Assembly (NCBI GenBank): GCA_016887485.1
Contig: CP069394.1
Location: forward strand, 1,364,001 to 1,428,000
Direction: 5' to 3'
From: Chloroflexota bacterium
GTDB taxonomy: Bacteria; Chloroflexota; Anaerolineae; Anaerolineales; Anaerolineaceae
Length of the DNA: 64,000 nucleotides
In this document: piece by piece, positions 17,052 through 24,693 of the stretch
Layout: each line of letters starts with the position of its first letter
How positions within the stretch are numbered: position 1 is the first letter of the stretch
Position numbers and translations under genes: made by a program
The notes under the pieces: model-generated
The model's database searches: none
What the model saw: the letters and a program-made list of their open reading frames with translations, nothing else
Told to the model about the DNA's origin: nothing

Positions 17052-18946
17052 TAGCCCTCCAACAGCTTCCGCAACCGATCAGGATTCCATGTGTATTTTG
17101 CCAGTGCGATATATAAGGCTTGGCGCTCATCCAGATCCGCCTTCTTAAATTGCTCGTGGGGCTTGAAAGGAAGACCAGATTGCTTGATAAAACTGAGAAA
17201 CCCGGGATTATGCGCATAACATTGAGGACTAAGTGATTGCGCTAATAAGTTCTGGCCATAATAATGATTGTATTTTTCCTGATAGGTACAATCGTTATAA
17301 CTCGCGTTGAATTTTTTAGGTAGCAATAGGAGGCCGCCTATCCGGTTGCGATATTCGCTAAAGTCAAATGGATGGTTGAATTCATCTGTGTGACGTTCCG
17401 GATGATTTGCCCAGATGTGCTCGACTTCATAAGGGTTCTTGGGGTCGCCTTTAACATTGATATATTCTAGGTAATGGGATGGCTGGCCGGAACCACGTTC
17501 AATAGTATCCGTCATCCGCGCCAATAACCGATGAATCATATAACGGTTCTTCTTGTGAAGTGAAAACCTGTCAAAATTATCAAAATCATCTTGATCATCC
17601 AGCCGGCGAACCAAAATCGGGATCAGGTCCTCAAGGGATTTTCTCCGGATTTCCCGCATAATAAGAAACAGCGTATATTGCATCGTAGAATAATTAATGC
17701 TGTGCCAGTTCCATAGCCGACGGGCAAGGACAATTTCAAGGAAAGTAGAAACAGCCTGGATTTTTAATTGGATTGTCGATTTATCATCGTCAGGCGTGAG
17801 AGGCGCAAGAATTACTGGATACTGCAATGTCAACCCTAATTGGGCTATATGGAAAACATCTTCCAATCCAGGAAGGTATTCTGATGACGCCTTGCGTAAT
17901 ATCAGATATTGCTGCCCATAAAAAGTAAAATCATTCTTAATAAAGGTATAAAAATCGTCAGAGGTTGTTAAACCGATCCCGACTTTAATATTCTCCTTTT
18001 CTTGAACAATATCCTTATGGTCCCTGACCCATCGATGGAATTCGGTCCCCAACCGATCAAAGTCCCGTGGTTTTGCATTTTTCTTTCTCTCACGGATAGA
18101 CTGAGCATATTGGCTTCTTAACCAGGCTTTCAAAAAATCAGAAACCTCTTCAGGTGAAATTTCTTTAAGCTCATGGCTTTGAGCCTTCCAAATATTAGCA
18201 GCTTCGTCCCGTTTTTCTTCATCTATGATATTGGCCAGCAAATACCCTTTGAGCATATCTGTGGGCGTCAGCGAAAGGCCACGATCATTCATGGTCTCGA
18301 AAATCATATAAGCATCATTATCAGAATATGCTGTGATCTCCACCAGGTGAACATTATCGATCAGCCAATCAATAAAATATGGTAGGGTTTCATCTTTAAT
18401 GTCTGGATCAAAGAAGCTCTCAATATCTTTATATCGGGCGATGATATTCTTGACTGATTCGGATTGGCCATTAATTTCATAATCTTCCTGGTTGAAGATC
18501 GCTTCCATGGCCGCTGCTCGCTCCTCCACGTCCAGGTTGAATGATTTCTCACCGTATTTCTCTGAGAAGATCATTTCCTTGATGCTGACTTTGTCTTCAC
18601 GATCGCTTTGGAGATTATCGAGATAGATCAACAAGAGAGTAAGTGTTGTCAGACGCTGCTGACCATCAATTATGAACTTCTGACCATTCTTCGCGCTAAT
18701 GACAATTGAGCCAAGAAAGTACTGTCCGTAACCAGCAACGGCTTTGCGCTCGTTCTCATCTTCATGATCATCTAGAAATCGGTTGGTAAGGTCCTGGAGC
18801 AATTCCGAGACCTGCTTAGTTGTCCATTTATATTCACGCTGATAATAGTCAATGGTGTATTTGACCCCCGATAATAAGCTGCGAATTGACTTTGATACAC
18901 CACGGATTTCCCGTTGAAGTTCTTTTTCCCTCTCGGCATCTGTCAT
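17051..18946 (-). CDS. GmrSD-like DUF262/DUF1524 protein
   Basis: A 631-residue protein with both halves of the type IV restriction enzyme GmrSD in one chain. The N-terminal DUF262 (ParB-like, GmrS) shows IDGQQRLTTLTLL near residues 92-104 and IFETMNDRGLSLTPTDML near 215-235. The C-terminal DUF1524 (GmrD, His-Me-finger nuclease) shows YEVEHIWANHPERH near 505 and RIGGLLLLPKKFNASYND. Family members cut modified (for example glucosylated) phage DNA with NTP hydrolysis. It is the first gene of the operon that also encodes HsdMSR, so modification-dependent and modification-blocked restriction would be co-expressed. Confidence 0.92.
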   Translation of the reverse strand: MTDAEREKELQREIRGVSKSIRSLLSGVKYTIDYYQREYKWTTKQVSELLQDLTNRFLDDHEDENERKAVAGYGQYFLGSIVISAKNGQKFIIDGQQRLTTLTLLLIYLDNLQSDREDKVSIKEMIFSEKYGEKSFNLDVEERAAAMEAIFNQEDYEINGQSESVKNIIARYKDIESFFDPDIKDETLPYFIDWLIDNVHLVEITAYSDNDAYMIFETMNDRGLSLTPTDMLKGYLLANIIDEEKRDEAANIWKAQSHELKEISPEEVSDFLKAWLRSQYAQSIRERKKNAKPRDFDRLGTEFHRWVRDHKDIVQEKENIKVGIGLTTSDDFYTFIKNDFTFYGQQYLILRKASSEYLPGLEDVFHIAQLGLTLQYPVILAPLTPDDDKSTIQLKIQAVSTFLEIVLARRLWNWHSINYSTMQYTLFLIMREIRRKSLEDLIPILVRRLDDQDDFDNFDRFSLHKKNRYMIHRLLARMTDTIERGSGQPSHYLEYINVKGDPKNPYEVEHIWANHPERHTDEFNHPFDFSEYRNRIGGLLLLPKKFNASYNDCTYQEKYNHYYGQNLLAQSLSPQCYAHNPGFLSFIKQSGLPFKPHEQFKKADLDERQALYIALAKYTWNPDRLRKLLEG

Positions 18947-19788
18947 GATTATGATTATCCTTTGTACTGGTGTAATTAACGGTATGGCTCGCTAACAATC
19001 GTTTATGCAATAGTTAACCCAAACCCTCACCTATTATAATGCCAAGTATTCCCATCTTTAACTCAGTCTCCATCTCACTGATGATGGACGAAATAAATTT
19101 ACATGCGAGGGGCCTAGGACTATATTACCGTTATGATGCAAAATTCCAAAAAAGATATTAATCTTTTGTGAATTGGTATACCAAACGCTTTCCTTGGACT
19201 CCCTTCATAAATCAGTGTATTGGTTTTTAGGTATCCCTCTCTGGCTGGACTAAATAAAGAGAAAAACAACATATTTGACTGGTTTTTCCAAGGAGTTGGC
19301 GCGAATAATTCGATGATGGAAAAAGCATTGCAAGCTTTCATGAATTAACTGATGTTTATAGATATCAATCCCCGGATTTACTCACTATTCGGTTGTTCCC
19401 CTTATTTAATTAATAGATTAATTAAATCTTATTTCGTAATAAATATTATTAATGGAATAAGATATTAATTCATTAAGTAATCTTAAATCGTTAACCAATT
19501 TAATTGATAATTGATTAATAAATATTGATCAATTTAATAAGTTAATCGTTAATTAATATTTTATTTAAATCTAACCTTTTCAAAATAAGCTAATGGAAAG
19601 AGTATCCAAACAATAAGAAAGGGAAGACGTAATCAACCACTCCTGGCGTTCATTTTGGACTTAATGCTTGACAATTTGTCCTTTTTATGACACAATCAAG
19701 TTGTAACACTCATTCGACTTATTTTCTCACTAGTCGTACGATGTAAAGACAACTATTCACTTTTACTAGTAAGAAAGGATCCAAATTT
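18947..19788. other. Long intergenic region with a very AT-rich core
   Basis: No convincing gene lies here. A 73-codon minus-strand frame at 19120-19341 is unrecognised. From about 19395 to 19575 the sequence is almost only A and T, with many TTAATTAA-like steps and short inverted repeats such as AATTAAT and ATTGATCAAT. The region separates the divergent restriction operon and the ssb genes. It could be an easily melted origin-like or promoter region of an integrated element, but no iterons or DnaA boxes were identified. Confidence 0.5.
19668..19696 (+). promoter_or_regulatory. Putative sigma-70 promoter of the ssb pair
   Basis: TTGACA at 19668-19673 and CACAAT at 19691-19696 are separated by 17 bases. 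They lie about 95 bases upstream of the first ssb start. The -35 matches the consensus perfectly and the -10 matches at four of six positions. Confidence 0.55.
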
Positions 19789-20184
19789 ATGTCATATCAA
19801 AGAATTTTGGTTCGAGGCAATATTGGAAGCGAACCAAGAATCAAAGAATTTGCCAAGGGAGATTCTGTATGCAACTTCTCAATTGCCGTGAACGAATCAT
19901 ATACAAATCGCTCCGGGAAAAAAGTGCCCAGCACAACCTGGTTTCAATGTGCAGCCTGGAATGCAATTGGCAAGAACATTCATCAATATAAACATAAAGG
20001 CGAGCCGATATTCATAGAAGGAAAGATGATATTTAATAAAGGGAACGATGGAAATATTTACCCACAAATTATCGTTCAAACGGTGGACTTCATTGGCGGA
20101 ATTCAACAAGAATTACATGAACGCCAAGAATTACCTAAAATGTGTGCAACTGCACCTGAAGATGAGTTCCTTTGGAATGACTGA
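19789..20184 (+). CDS. ssb: Single-stranded DNA-binding protein
   Basis: A 131-residue SSB with an OB-fold in residues 1-105 (RILVRGNIGSEPRIKEF, VCNFSIAVNESY, TTWFQCAAWNAIGKNI, GEPIFIEGKMIFN). It ends in an acidic tail (EDEFLWND), but not the usual DDDIPF-type tip. It binds ssDNA during replication, repair or element transfer. AGAAAGGA lies 8 bases before the ATG. The stop overlaps the start of the next gene (TGATG), so the two are translationally coupled. Its location beside an integrase suggests the SSB belongs to the mobile element rather than the core replisome. Confidence 0.9.
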   Translation: MSYQRILVRGNIGSEPRIKEFAKGDSVCNFSIAVNESYTNRSGKKVPSTTWFQCAAWNAIGKNIHQYKHKGEPIFIEGKMIFNKGNDGNIYPQIIVQTVDFIGGIQQELHERQELPKMCATAPEDEFLWND

Positions 20185-20567
20185 TGGTTATACCAGAAAT
20201 CAATACAGAATATACTTCCTTTGAGAGTCAATCAAATACAAATTTCAAAGAAACTGAACATTTCTACAATGTTACTGTCATGGGGAAAATTGTCGCTGAA
20301 CCCTTCATCCACAATTACCCATCTGGAAAATGTGTTTGTCTTTTTAGGATCGATAAGACCGCGATTGGTATCAACGCTAATCAAAGTTCTTATGAGAAGG
20401 CGATAGAATACTGCGCAGCATACAATGAAATTGGGTGTGATATTCTGAATCAATGCCGATTAGGAGATACTATAGCCATTGAGGGATTCCTCAAATTCTA
20501 TTCAGATCGTTATGGAAAAACTATATACGATTTGATTGTGACCAACTTCATAAATATGTCCATCTGA
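20184..20567 (+). CDS. Second, divergent SSB-like OB-fold protein
   Basis: A 127-residue protein. It has the SSB layout: FYNVTVMGKIVAEPFIHNYP, then VCLFRI, YCAAYNEIGCDI, GDTIAIEGFLKFYSDRYG. It lacks the C-terminal acidic tail and keeps the core strands. It probably binds ssDNA, perhaps as partner or regulator of the first SSB. Its start overlaps the previous stop by one base. Tandem ssb genes of this kind are common on plasmids and integrative elements. A strong GC-rich hairpin follows at 20592-20639. Confidence 0.8.
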   Translation: MVIPEINTEYTSFESQSNTNFKETEHFYNVTVMGKIVAEPFIHNYPSGKCVCLFRIDKTAIGINANQSSYEKAIEYCAAYNEIGCDILNQCRLGDTIAIEGFLKFYSDRYGKTIYDLIVTNFINMSI

Positions 20568-20591
20568 TAATACAAGAAAAATCAGTGCCAA

Positions 20592-20639
20592 GACGCTCCC
20601 AGGAATCCCGTCAGAAGCCACAGGAAAGCCTGGGAGCGA
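20592..20639 (+). terminator. Putative terminator hairpin after the ssb pair
   Basis: CGCTCCCAGG and CCTGGGAGCG form a perfect 10-bp stem with a long loop, about 25 bases after the second ssb stop. There is only a weak T-tract (ATTTGTAT), so termination may be partial. Confidence 0.5.
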
Positions 20640-20752
20640 TTTGTATACAGAACATATGTTCTTGTATGCCATATAATGATTTTTCTCTTAGAAACGCTCC
20701 AAGTAATTTATCACAACTTCACATCAGGTGTTTTCTTACTACCTATAAAAGC

Positions 20753-20784
20753 AACAGCCCAATCCGAAATCGGATTGGGCTGTT
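20753..20784. repeat. Perfect 15-bp-arm palindrome, CCAATCCGA family
   Basis: Arms AACAGCCCAATCCGA and TCGGATTGGGCTGTT pair perfectly around AA. The inner CCAATCCGA/TCGGATTGG core is identical to the hairpin at 6866-6897, while the outer bases differ but still pair. It lies downstream of the minus-strand gene ending at 20936 and could act as its terminator; a weak T-tract (CTTTTATAG) follows on the minus strand. Confidence 0.65.
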
Positions 20785-20935
20785 TGGGCTCATACGCTGA
20801 ACTGCGGAAAGGTATATTTAGCAAAAACCTTCTGATCTCATGCTAATACGTGTCGATCAATCCAAGGTCTGAATTATTGCCTATCTATCAATCAATAATC
20901 CCCTCACTTTTCCCATGTGCCAAATGTAACTTGTG

Positions 20936-21535
20936 TTATTCAAACCGGCCATGGAATGACAGCGTTAGTTTTTTCCCGCAATTTGGACACGGATCACGGA
21001 CTTCAAGAAAGCCATCCTTGTTTTCCTCCCAGTTGAATTTTGTGGTAAACGTATAGCCGCAAAGACAGGTTGCTTTGACTTCTCCTCGGATTTCCCTAAC
21101 TGATCTTTTTGGGGGATGACCGATAGATAATAAACTATCTATATCTGAATTTACAGCATTTGTCTCATCCAATGATTGAAGCATTATAATAGCTTCCTTG
21201 ATTGGCAGCGGAAGCTTATCGTCTTTGAGCTTGATGAAACAAAATTCTTCAGTTGAGAATTGTTGCGCCTCATCAAGATTTGTCGTGACGTCATTTCCCT
21301 TCAGGAAAACAGGTTCTTCTGGAATAACAAATTTACCCAAATCCAATATGACCTGATTCGATGTGCATGCTTTACATACATTTCCAAACCCTCGCCCACT
21401 TGCCCCCCAATCTATGCAATTATCACAAACAAACCGGTAGCAAATTCCACAAAGATGACCTTTCGGAGGATCCCCCACATTACCTTCAATCGAGATCAAT
21501 TCGCCACACAAGTCACATTTCCGTAAAAGCTCCAT
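20936..21535 (-). CDS. Zinc-ribbon protein of unknown function
   Basis: A 199-residue protein with several paired-cysteine metal sites. The N-terminal part has CDLCGE (about residues 7-12), CGICYRFVCDNC (about 30-41) and CKAC (near 56), probably a RING- or B-box-like double zinc site. The C-terminal part has CLCGYTF and CPNCGK (about 155-190), a separate zinc ribbon. The middle is acidic and low in recognisable motifs. It may bind nucleic acid or protein. It lies between the ssb pair and the integrase on the likely integrated element. Function is unknown. Confidence 0.75.
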   Translation of the reverse strand: MELLRKCDLCGELISIEGNVGDPPKGHLCGICYRFVCDNCIDWGASGRGFGNVCKACTSNQVILDLGKFVIPEEPVFLKGNDVTTNLDEAQQFSTEEFCFIKLKDDKLPLPIKEAIIMLQSLDETNAVNSDIDSLLSIGHPPKRSVREIRGEVKATCLCGYTFTTKFNWEENKDGFLEVRDPCPNCGKKLTLSFHGRFE

Positions 21536-21606
21536 CGTTGTTCCTTTATTTACATGTAGTAGAGTTTATTTACTGGCACAAATTTCCTGATATTTTATTT
21601 ATTACG

Positions 21607-21622
21607 TATCTGACGTCAGATA
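21607..21622. promoter_or_regulatory. 16-bp perfect palindrome TATCTGACGTCAGATA
   Basis: A perfect 16-base palindrome between the integrase 3' end and the zinc-ribbon gene, about 70 bases upstream of the latter's start. A half copy (GACGTCAGATA) is at 6180-6190 beside the decayed XRE gene, and a related CACGTCAGAC lies near 7400 in the XRE promoter. It may be a regulator-binding site. Confidence 0.4.
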
Positions 21623-21636
21623 GCTGATCTGTCGTT

Positions 21637-22551
21637 TTATTGCCCCATACGATGCATCAAATGGTCTAACGGTGAAGCCACCATTTGTGCGTTTATCAAA
21701 TCTTCTGGCAACAAAGCAATATATCTTTGAGTAGTTTTTACAGACCTATGCCGCAAAATCCTCCGTAACTGTTCCACACCCCCTTTATTCCGCAAGAAAT
21801 TAGTCGCATATGTATGGCGCAATTTATGAGGACCGTAGGATCCATCAACACCAACCCTTTTTAGTTTAGTCTTGACCAATGTGGATAAACCGCTTTTTGT
21901 ATATCGACTACCCTGCTTCGTGACAAAGAAAGCATCCTCACTTAGATTTCCTACAATTTCTGGACGAATATCAAATAAGTATCGATGCATATCAAGAGTG
22001 AGCTTTTTCCCCAATGGGATTATCTCCTCGCGTCGGCCTTTTCCGTAAATCTTGCACCAACCATTATCTAAATTCACATCTTTGACATTCAGTCTTTGGA
22101 CCTCAGAAAGTCGAGCACCAGTATCAAGGAAAAATTCAAAAATGAGCCGCACCCTGAATGTGCAACGAGCATTCAGGTAAAGCCAAAGTCTATCCAATTC
22201 ATCATCACTCAATGTCTCAGGTAGTTTCTCCTCAACCTTCGGCGCCTTGACTTTATCTGTAGGCGCCAGGACCTTATATTCCTGAGCCTGAAGCCATCTA
22301 CAGTAGGTTCGAATAACAGAATAGTACTTATGGAGAGTTGCGTCTGATAACTTGCCATGACGCCCTTCCCTTTTCATTTGATACCCAAGGAATGCTCTAA
22401 CTTGCCTGGCCTCAAAGTCCTTAAGGTCAATATCCCCAAGGTAATCAACCATTTCCCCTGCCATAGATGAATAGATCTGCATTGTCTTCACAGACACATT
22501 TTCAATTTCTTTTGCTATCAACCATTCATCGACAGAGTCTTTTAGCTTCAT
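21637..22551 (-). CDS. XerC/XerD-like tyrosine recombinase (integrase)
   Basis: A 304-residue tyrosine recombinase. The N-terminal core-binding domain (residues 1-95) has the usual SAM-like start (SVDEWLIAKEIENVSVKT). The catalytic set is complete: Arg in TGARLSEV (near 145), Lys in GKGRREEI, H-x-x-R in HKLRHTYATNFLR (near 242-245), HR in ILRHRSVKTTQRY (near 268) and the nucleophile Tyr about nine residues later. It cuts and rejoins DNA at specific sites. It lies about 330 bases from a tRNA-Gly gene that is truncated at the anticodon loop, so it is the likely integrase of the element occupying that site. Confidence 0.93.
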   Translation of the reverse strand: MKLKDSVDEWLIAKEIENVSVKTMQIYSSMAGEMVDYLGDIDLKDFEARQVRAFLGYQMKREGRHGKLSDATLHKYYSVIRTYCRWLQAQEYKVLAPTDKVKAPKVEEKLPETLSDDELDRLWLYLNARCTFRVRLIFEFFLDTGARLSEVQRLNVKDVNLDNGWCKIYGKGRREEIIPLGKKLTLDMHRYLFDIRPEIVGNLSEDAFFVTKQGSRYTKSGLSTLVKTKLKRVGVDGSYGPHKLRHTYATNFLRNKGGVEQLRRILRHRSVKTTQRYIALLPEDLINAQMVASPLDHLMHRMGQ

Positions 22552-22650
22552 ATTCTTTCCTCCTGGATCATAATAATGTGATATCTATATATTAGCACAT
22601 ACATTCTAATGTGTCAACTATATTATTCGTATTGTCTCAGGTACAGTCCG

Positions 22651-22677
22651 TTTCTCTTTATATTCAATAAAGAGAAA
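22651..22677. repeat. Perfect inverted repeat beside the integrase
   Basis: TTTCTCTTTAT and ATAAAGAGAAA form 11-bp arms around a 5-base loop, between the integrase start and the truncated tRNA. It is in the right place to be an integrase arm-binding site or an element-end structure; it could also be a simple hairpin. Confidence 0.4.
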
Positions 22678-22880
22678 ATATAGTGTACCCCACGTAAATT
22701 GTGTAGTAGGCTATGAAATACCTTCATCAAAAATAAGTGGAGCAGTTTATGGACAACCTCACAAACTAATTTTGAAATTGAAAACCCCCATATACAGCCG
22801 AAATGCCCTTTTAAATGCAAATAGGCCCATATATCGGGGCCTACTACAGAATCTGTAATGTCTTATCTATAAGACGCTAT

Positions 22881-22918
22881 TTGGCAAGGAGACGTTCTAC
22901 CAATTGAACTACACCCGC
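22881..22918 (-). pseudogene. tRNA-Gly(GCC) 5' half, truncated after the anticodon loop
   Basis: Read on the minus strand from 22918, the sequence is a normal tRNA-Gly for 38 bases: acceptor GCGGGTG, TA, D-arm GTTCAATTGGTAGAAC, G, anticodon stem TCTCC, loop TTGCCAA. Nothing after it can complete the anticodon stem, T-arm or acceptor. A strong promoter precedes it. Ending exactly at the loop is what integration with crossover in the anticodon loop would leave. The sequence after the break folds into short hairpins (GTCTTAT/ATAAGAC, then TAGGCCC/GGGCCTA). Confidence 0.8.
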
Positions 22919-22936
22919 ATAAGTTAAGCGACCAAT

Positions 22937-22965
22937 ATTTTACTAGAGTTAGGCCAGATTGTCAA
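22937..22965 (-). promoter_or_regulatory. Promoter of the truncated tRNA-Gly
   Basis: On the minus strand TTGACA (22960-22965) and TAAAAT (22937-22942) are spaced by exactly 17 bases. The -10 ends 18 bases before the tRNA 5' end, as expected for a real tRNA promoter. Confidence 0.7.
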
Positions 22966-23083
22966 TGAATAAAGAGAGTGTTCCATCAATCCCACGCACT
23001 ATTACTATAAGACGATCCAATAATCCATCCATTTCATCCTATATTAGAGTGGTGAGGAACATCCGCATAGGCGGGGTAAATAA

Positions 23084-23566
23084 TTGCAGCCCCATTCACA
23101 GGAGAGTCACATTTTAGCAAACGGCAACGGTTCAAACCCGGGATTCGAGGAACGTCTCTGGACAGCAGCCGACAAGCTGCGCGGCACGATGGACGCGTCG
23201 GAATATAAGCACGTCGTCCTCGGCCTGATCTTCCTCAAATACATCTCGGACACCTTCGAAGAATTCTACAACCGCCTCAACCAGCAGTAATATGCCGACC
23301 CCGGAAGACCGGGATGAATACCTGGCGGAGAATGCCTTCTGGGTCCCGAAGGATGCCCGCTGGCCGCACCTGATGGCCAAGGCCAAAGACCCCAAGATCG
23401 GCGTCATCATTGACGACGCGATGACCGCCATTGAGGTCGAGAACCCCCGCCTGAAAGCTGTGCTCCCCAGGACTATGCCCGGCCAGCCCTGGATTAGTTC
23501 CGCCTGGGGCAGCTGATTGACCTGATGCTGGAGCAGGCCGAAGTGCTATGCGATGCCTGGGGGTAA
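23084..23566 (+). pseudogene. N-terminal fragment of a second hsdM, frameshifted
   Basis: From a TTG at 23084 the frame gives the HsdM N-terminal signature: [36 protein letters not shown], ending NRLNQQ and a stop at 23288-23290. The next frame continues with PEDRDEYLAENAFWVPKDARW and AIEVENPRLKAVLP, the continuation of the same family, then loses frame again near 23475. The methylase domain is missing. It is more GC-rich than its neighbours and belongs to a different HsdM subgroup from the intact gene at 13602-16019, so it is an independent, decayed acquisition. Confidence 0.85.
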
Positions 23567-23637
23567 AAATAGCTTATTAACTATAGGTTGATATCGGTCA
23601 GGATATTGCACCTATTACGCTTAAGACAAATATTTAG

Positions 23638-23664
23638 AAATCCCAGCAATCAATGCTGGGATTT
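23638..23664 (-). terminator. Terminator hairpin at the end of the EamA-type gene
   Basis: AAATCCCAGCA and TGCTGGGATTT form a perfect 11-bp stem whose loop contains the transporter's stop codon. T-rich sequence lies on both sides, so it could work in both directions. Confidence 0.65.
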
Positions 23665-24564
23665 TGTAAATATCCTGCCTTTTCGAATTTGAACCAGTAT
23701 CAGACCAACTAACATCAGCAATATTCCAAATACTTGATTCAAAAGCAGCGTTTCACCTAAGAAGATCACCGACAATATGGAGGTCCAAATTACAGTGGAT
23801 GCACCCAGGATTGAAGCCTCATACGAGCGTAAAGTTCTCAGGATTAAATTCCAGACAGTCAGGCCAATCGCGCGGGTCACAATACCCACAAAGAGAATGA
23901 TGCCAAAATCTGCTACTGTTGGAATCACAGGAGAGAAACCATCCATAAACAGATAAATAATGATCGCTAAAGATCCGCCAATGGAAATTGCCAAGGTTGA
24001 GATCACATTATTACTGATCTTATTTTCAGTCACCTGAGCCAGTTTCCTGGTAATGTTATTTGTGTAGGCAACTCCAGTAATGGAAACCAACACCATGACA
24101 ACACCGATCAACTGGTTATCTTTTGGCAGCTCCGGGAAAAAGAGCCTCAACCCGGAAAATGCAATCACCGCTCCAACAATCTGCCACAACGTAGGCGCTT
24201 CCTTTAAAAGAAAGATGCTCATAGCCATTGTTATGAAACCAATGAAATTGGTCAGGTAAGAATGGGTAGATGCATTGAGGTAATTCAAAGAATAAATCCC
24301 CAATGTTCCCAAGACAAAATTAAAAAAGGCAATTTGGAGGATAAGCGACCAAACCTGCTTTGTCATCAATTCCTTTGGAATCCGTTCTTTTTTAATGACA
24401 AAGGTATATATAAGCATCGTGACAATTCCCACAAACAAGCTGCAATAGATGAACGTAATTGGAGACATGTCACGATATGCAAACTTTGTCAGTATATTTG
24501 ATACTGACATGCTGATTAGAATCCCCAAGGTAATTGCAATAGTTGTAGAGCGTTTCTTCAGCAT
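23650..24564 (-). CDS. EamA/DMT-superfamily transporter
   Basis: A 304-residue integral membrane protein with about ten transmembrane helices in two similar halves, the standard drug/metabolite transporter layout. Recognisable family stretches include ILTKFAYRDMSPITFIY in the first half and GASTVIWTSILSVIFLGE near residue 255 in the second. It ends in a short basic cytoplasmic tail. It probably moves a small metabolite across the membrane. It follows the sugar operon on the same strand but is separated from it by a long hairpin at 24612-24649, so it may be transcribed separately. Substrate unknown. Confidence 0.88.
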   Translation of the reverse strand: MLKKRSTTIAITLGILISMSVSNILTKFAYRDMSPITFIYCSLFVGIVTMLIYTFVIKKERIPKELMTKQVWSLILQIAFFNFVLGTLGIYSLNYLNASTHSYLTNFIGFITMAMSIFLLKEAPTLWQIVGAVIAFSGLRLFFPELPKDNQLIGVVMVLVSITGVAYTNNITRKLAQVTENKISNNVISTLAISIGGSLAIIIYLFMDGFSPVIPTVADFGIILFVGIVTRAIGLTVWNLILRTLRSYEASILGASTVIWTSILSVIFLGETLLLNQVFGILLMLVGLILVQIRKGRIFTKSQH

Positions 24565-24611
24565 AAATTCCTTCTGTGTAATATTGCTCTAGGGATAAGC
24601 CCTTTTTCATG

Positions 24612-24649
24612 AATAGGATTTGTACTTATAAATAAGTACAAATCCTATT
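24612..24649 (-). terminator. Long perfect hairpin ending the sugar operon
   Basis: Two perfect 18-bp arms (AATAGGATTTGTACTTAT and its complement) around two bases, lying about 45 bases past the sugar isomerase stop on the minus strand. It is likely a terminator or mRNA-stabilising structure. The T-tract is short. Confidence 0.55.
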
Positions 24650-24693
24650 TCAATTAATTATTTCAGCCAGTATTACTGCGTTGGTGATTAACC

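Noticed and set aside
19120-19341. 73-codon minus-strand open frame in the AT-rich gap
   Set aside because: No homology or ribosome binding site seen; likely chance.
19395-19575. Chromosomal replication origin
   Set aside because: AT-rich but without DnaA boxes, dnaA or dnaN nearby.
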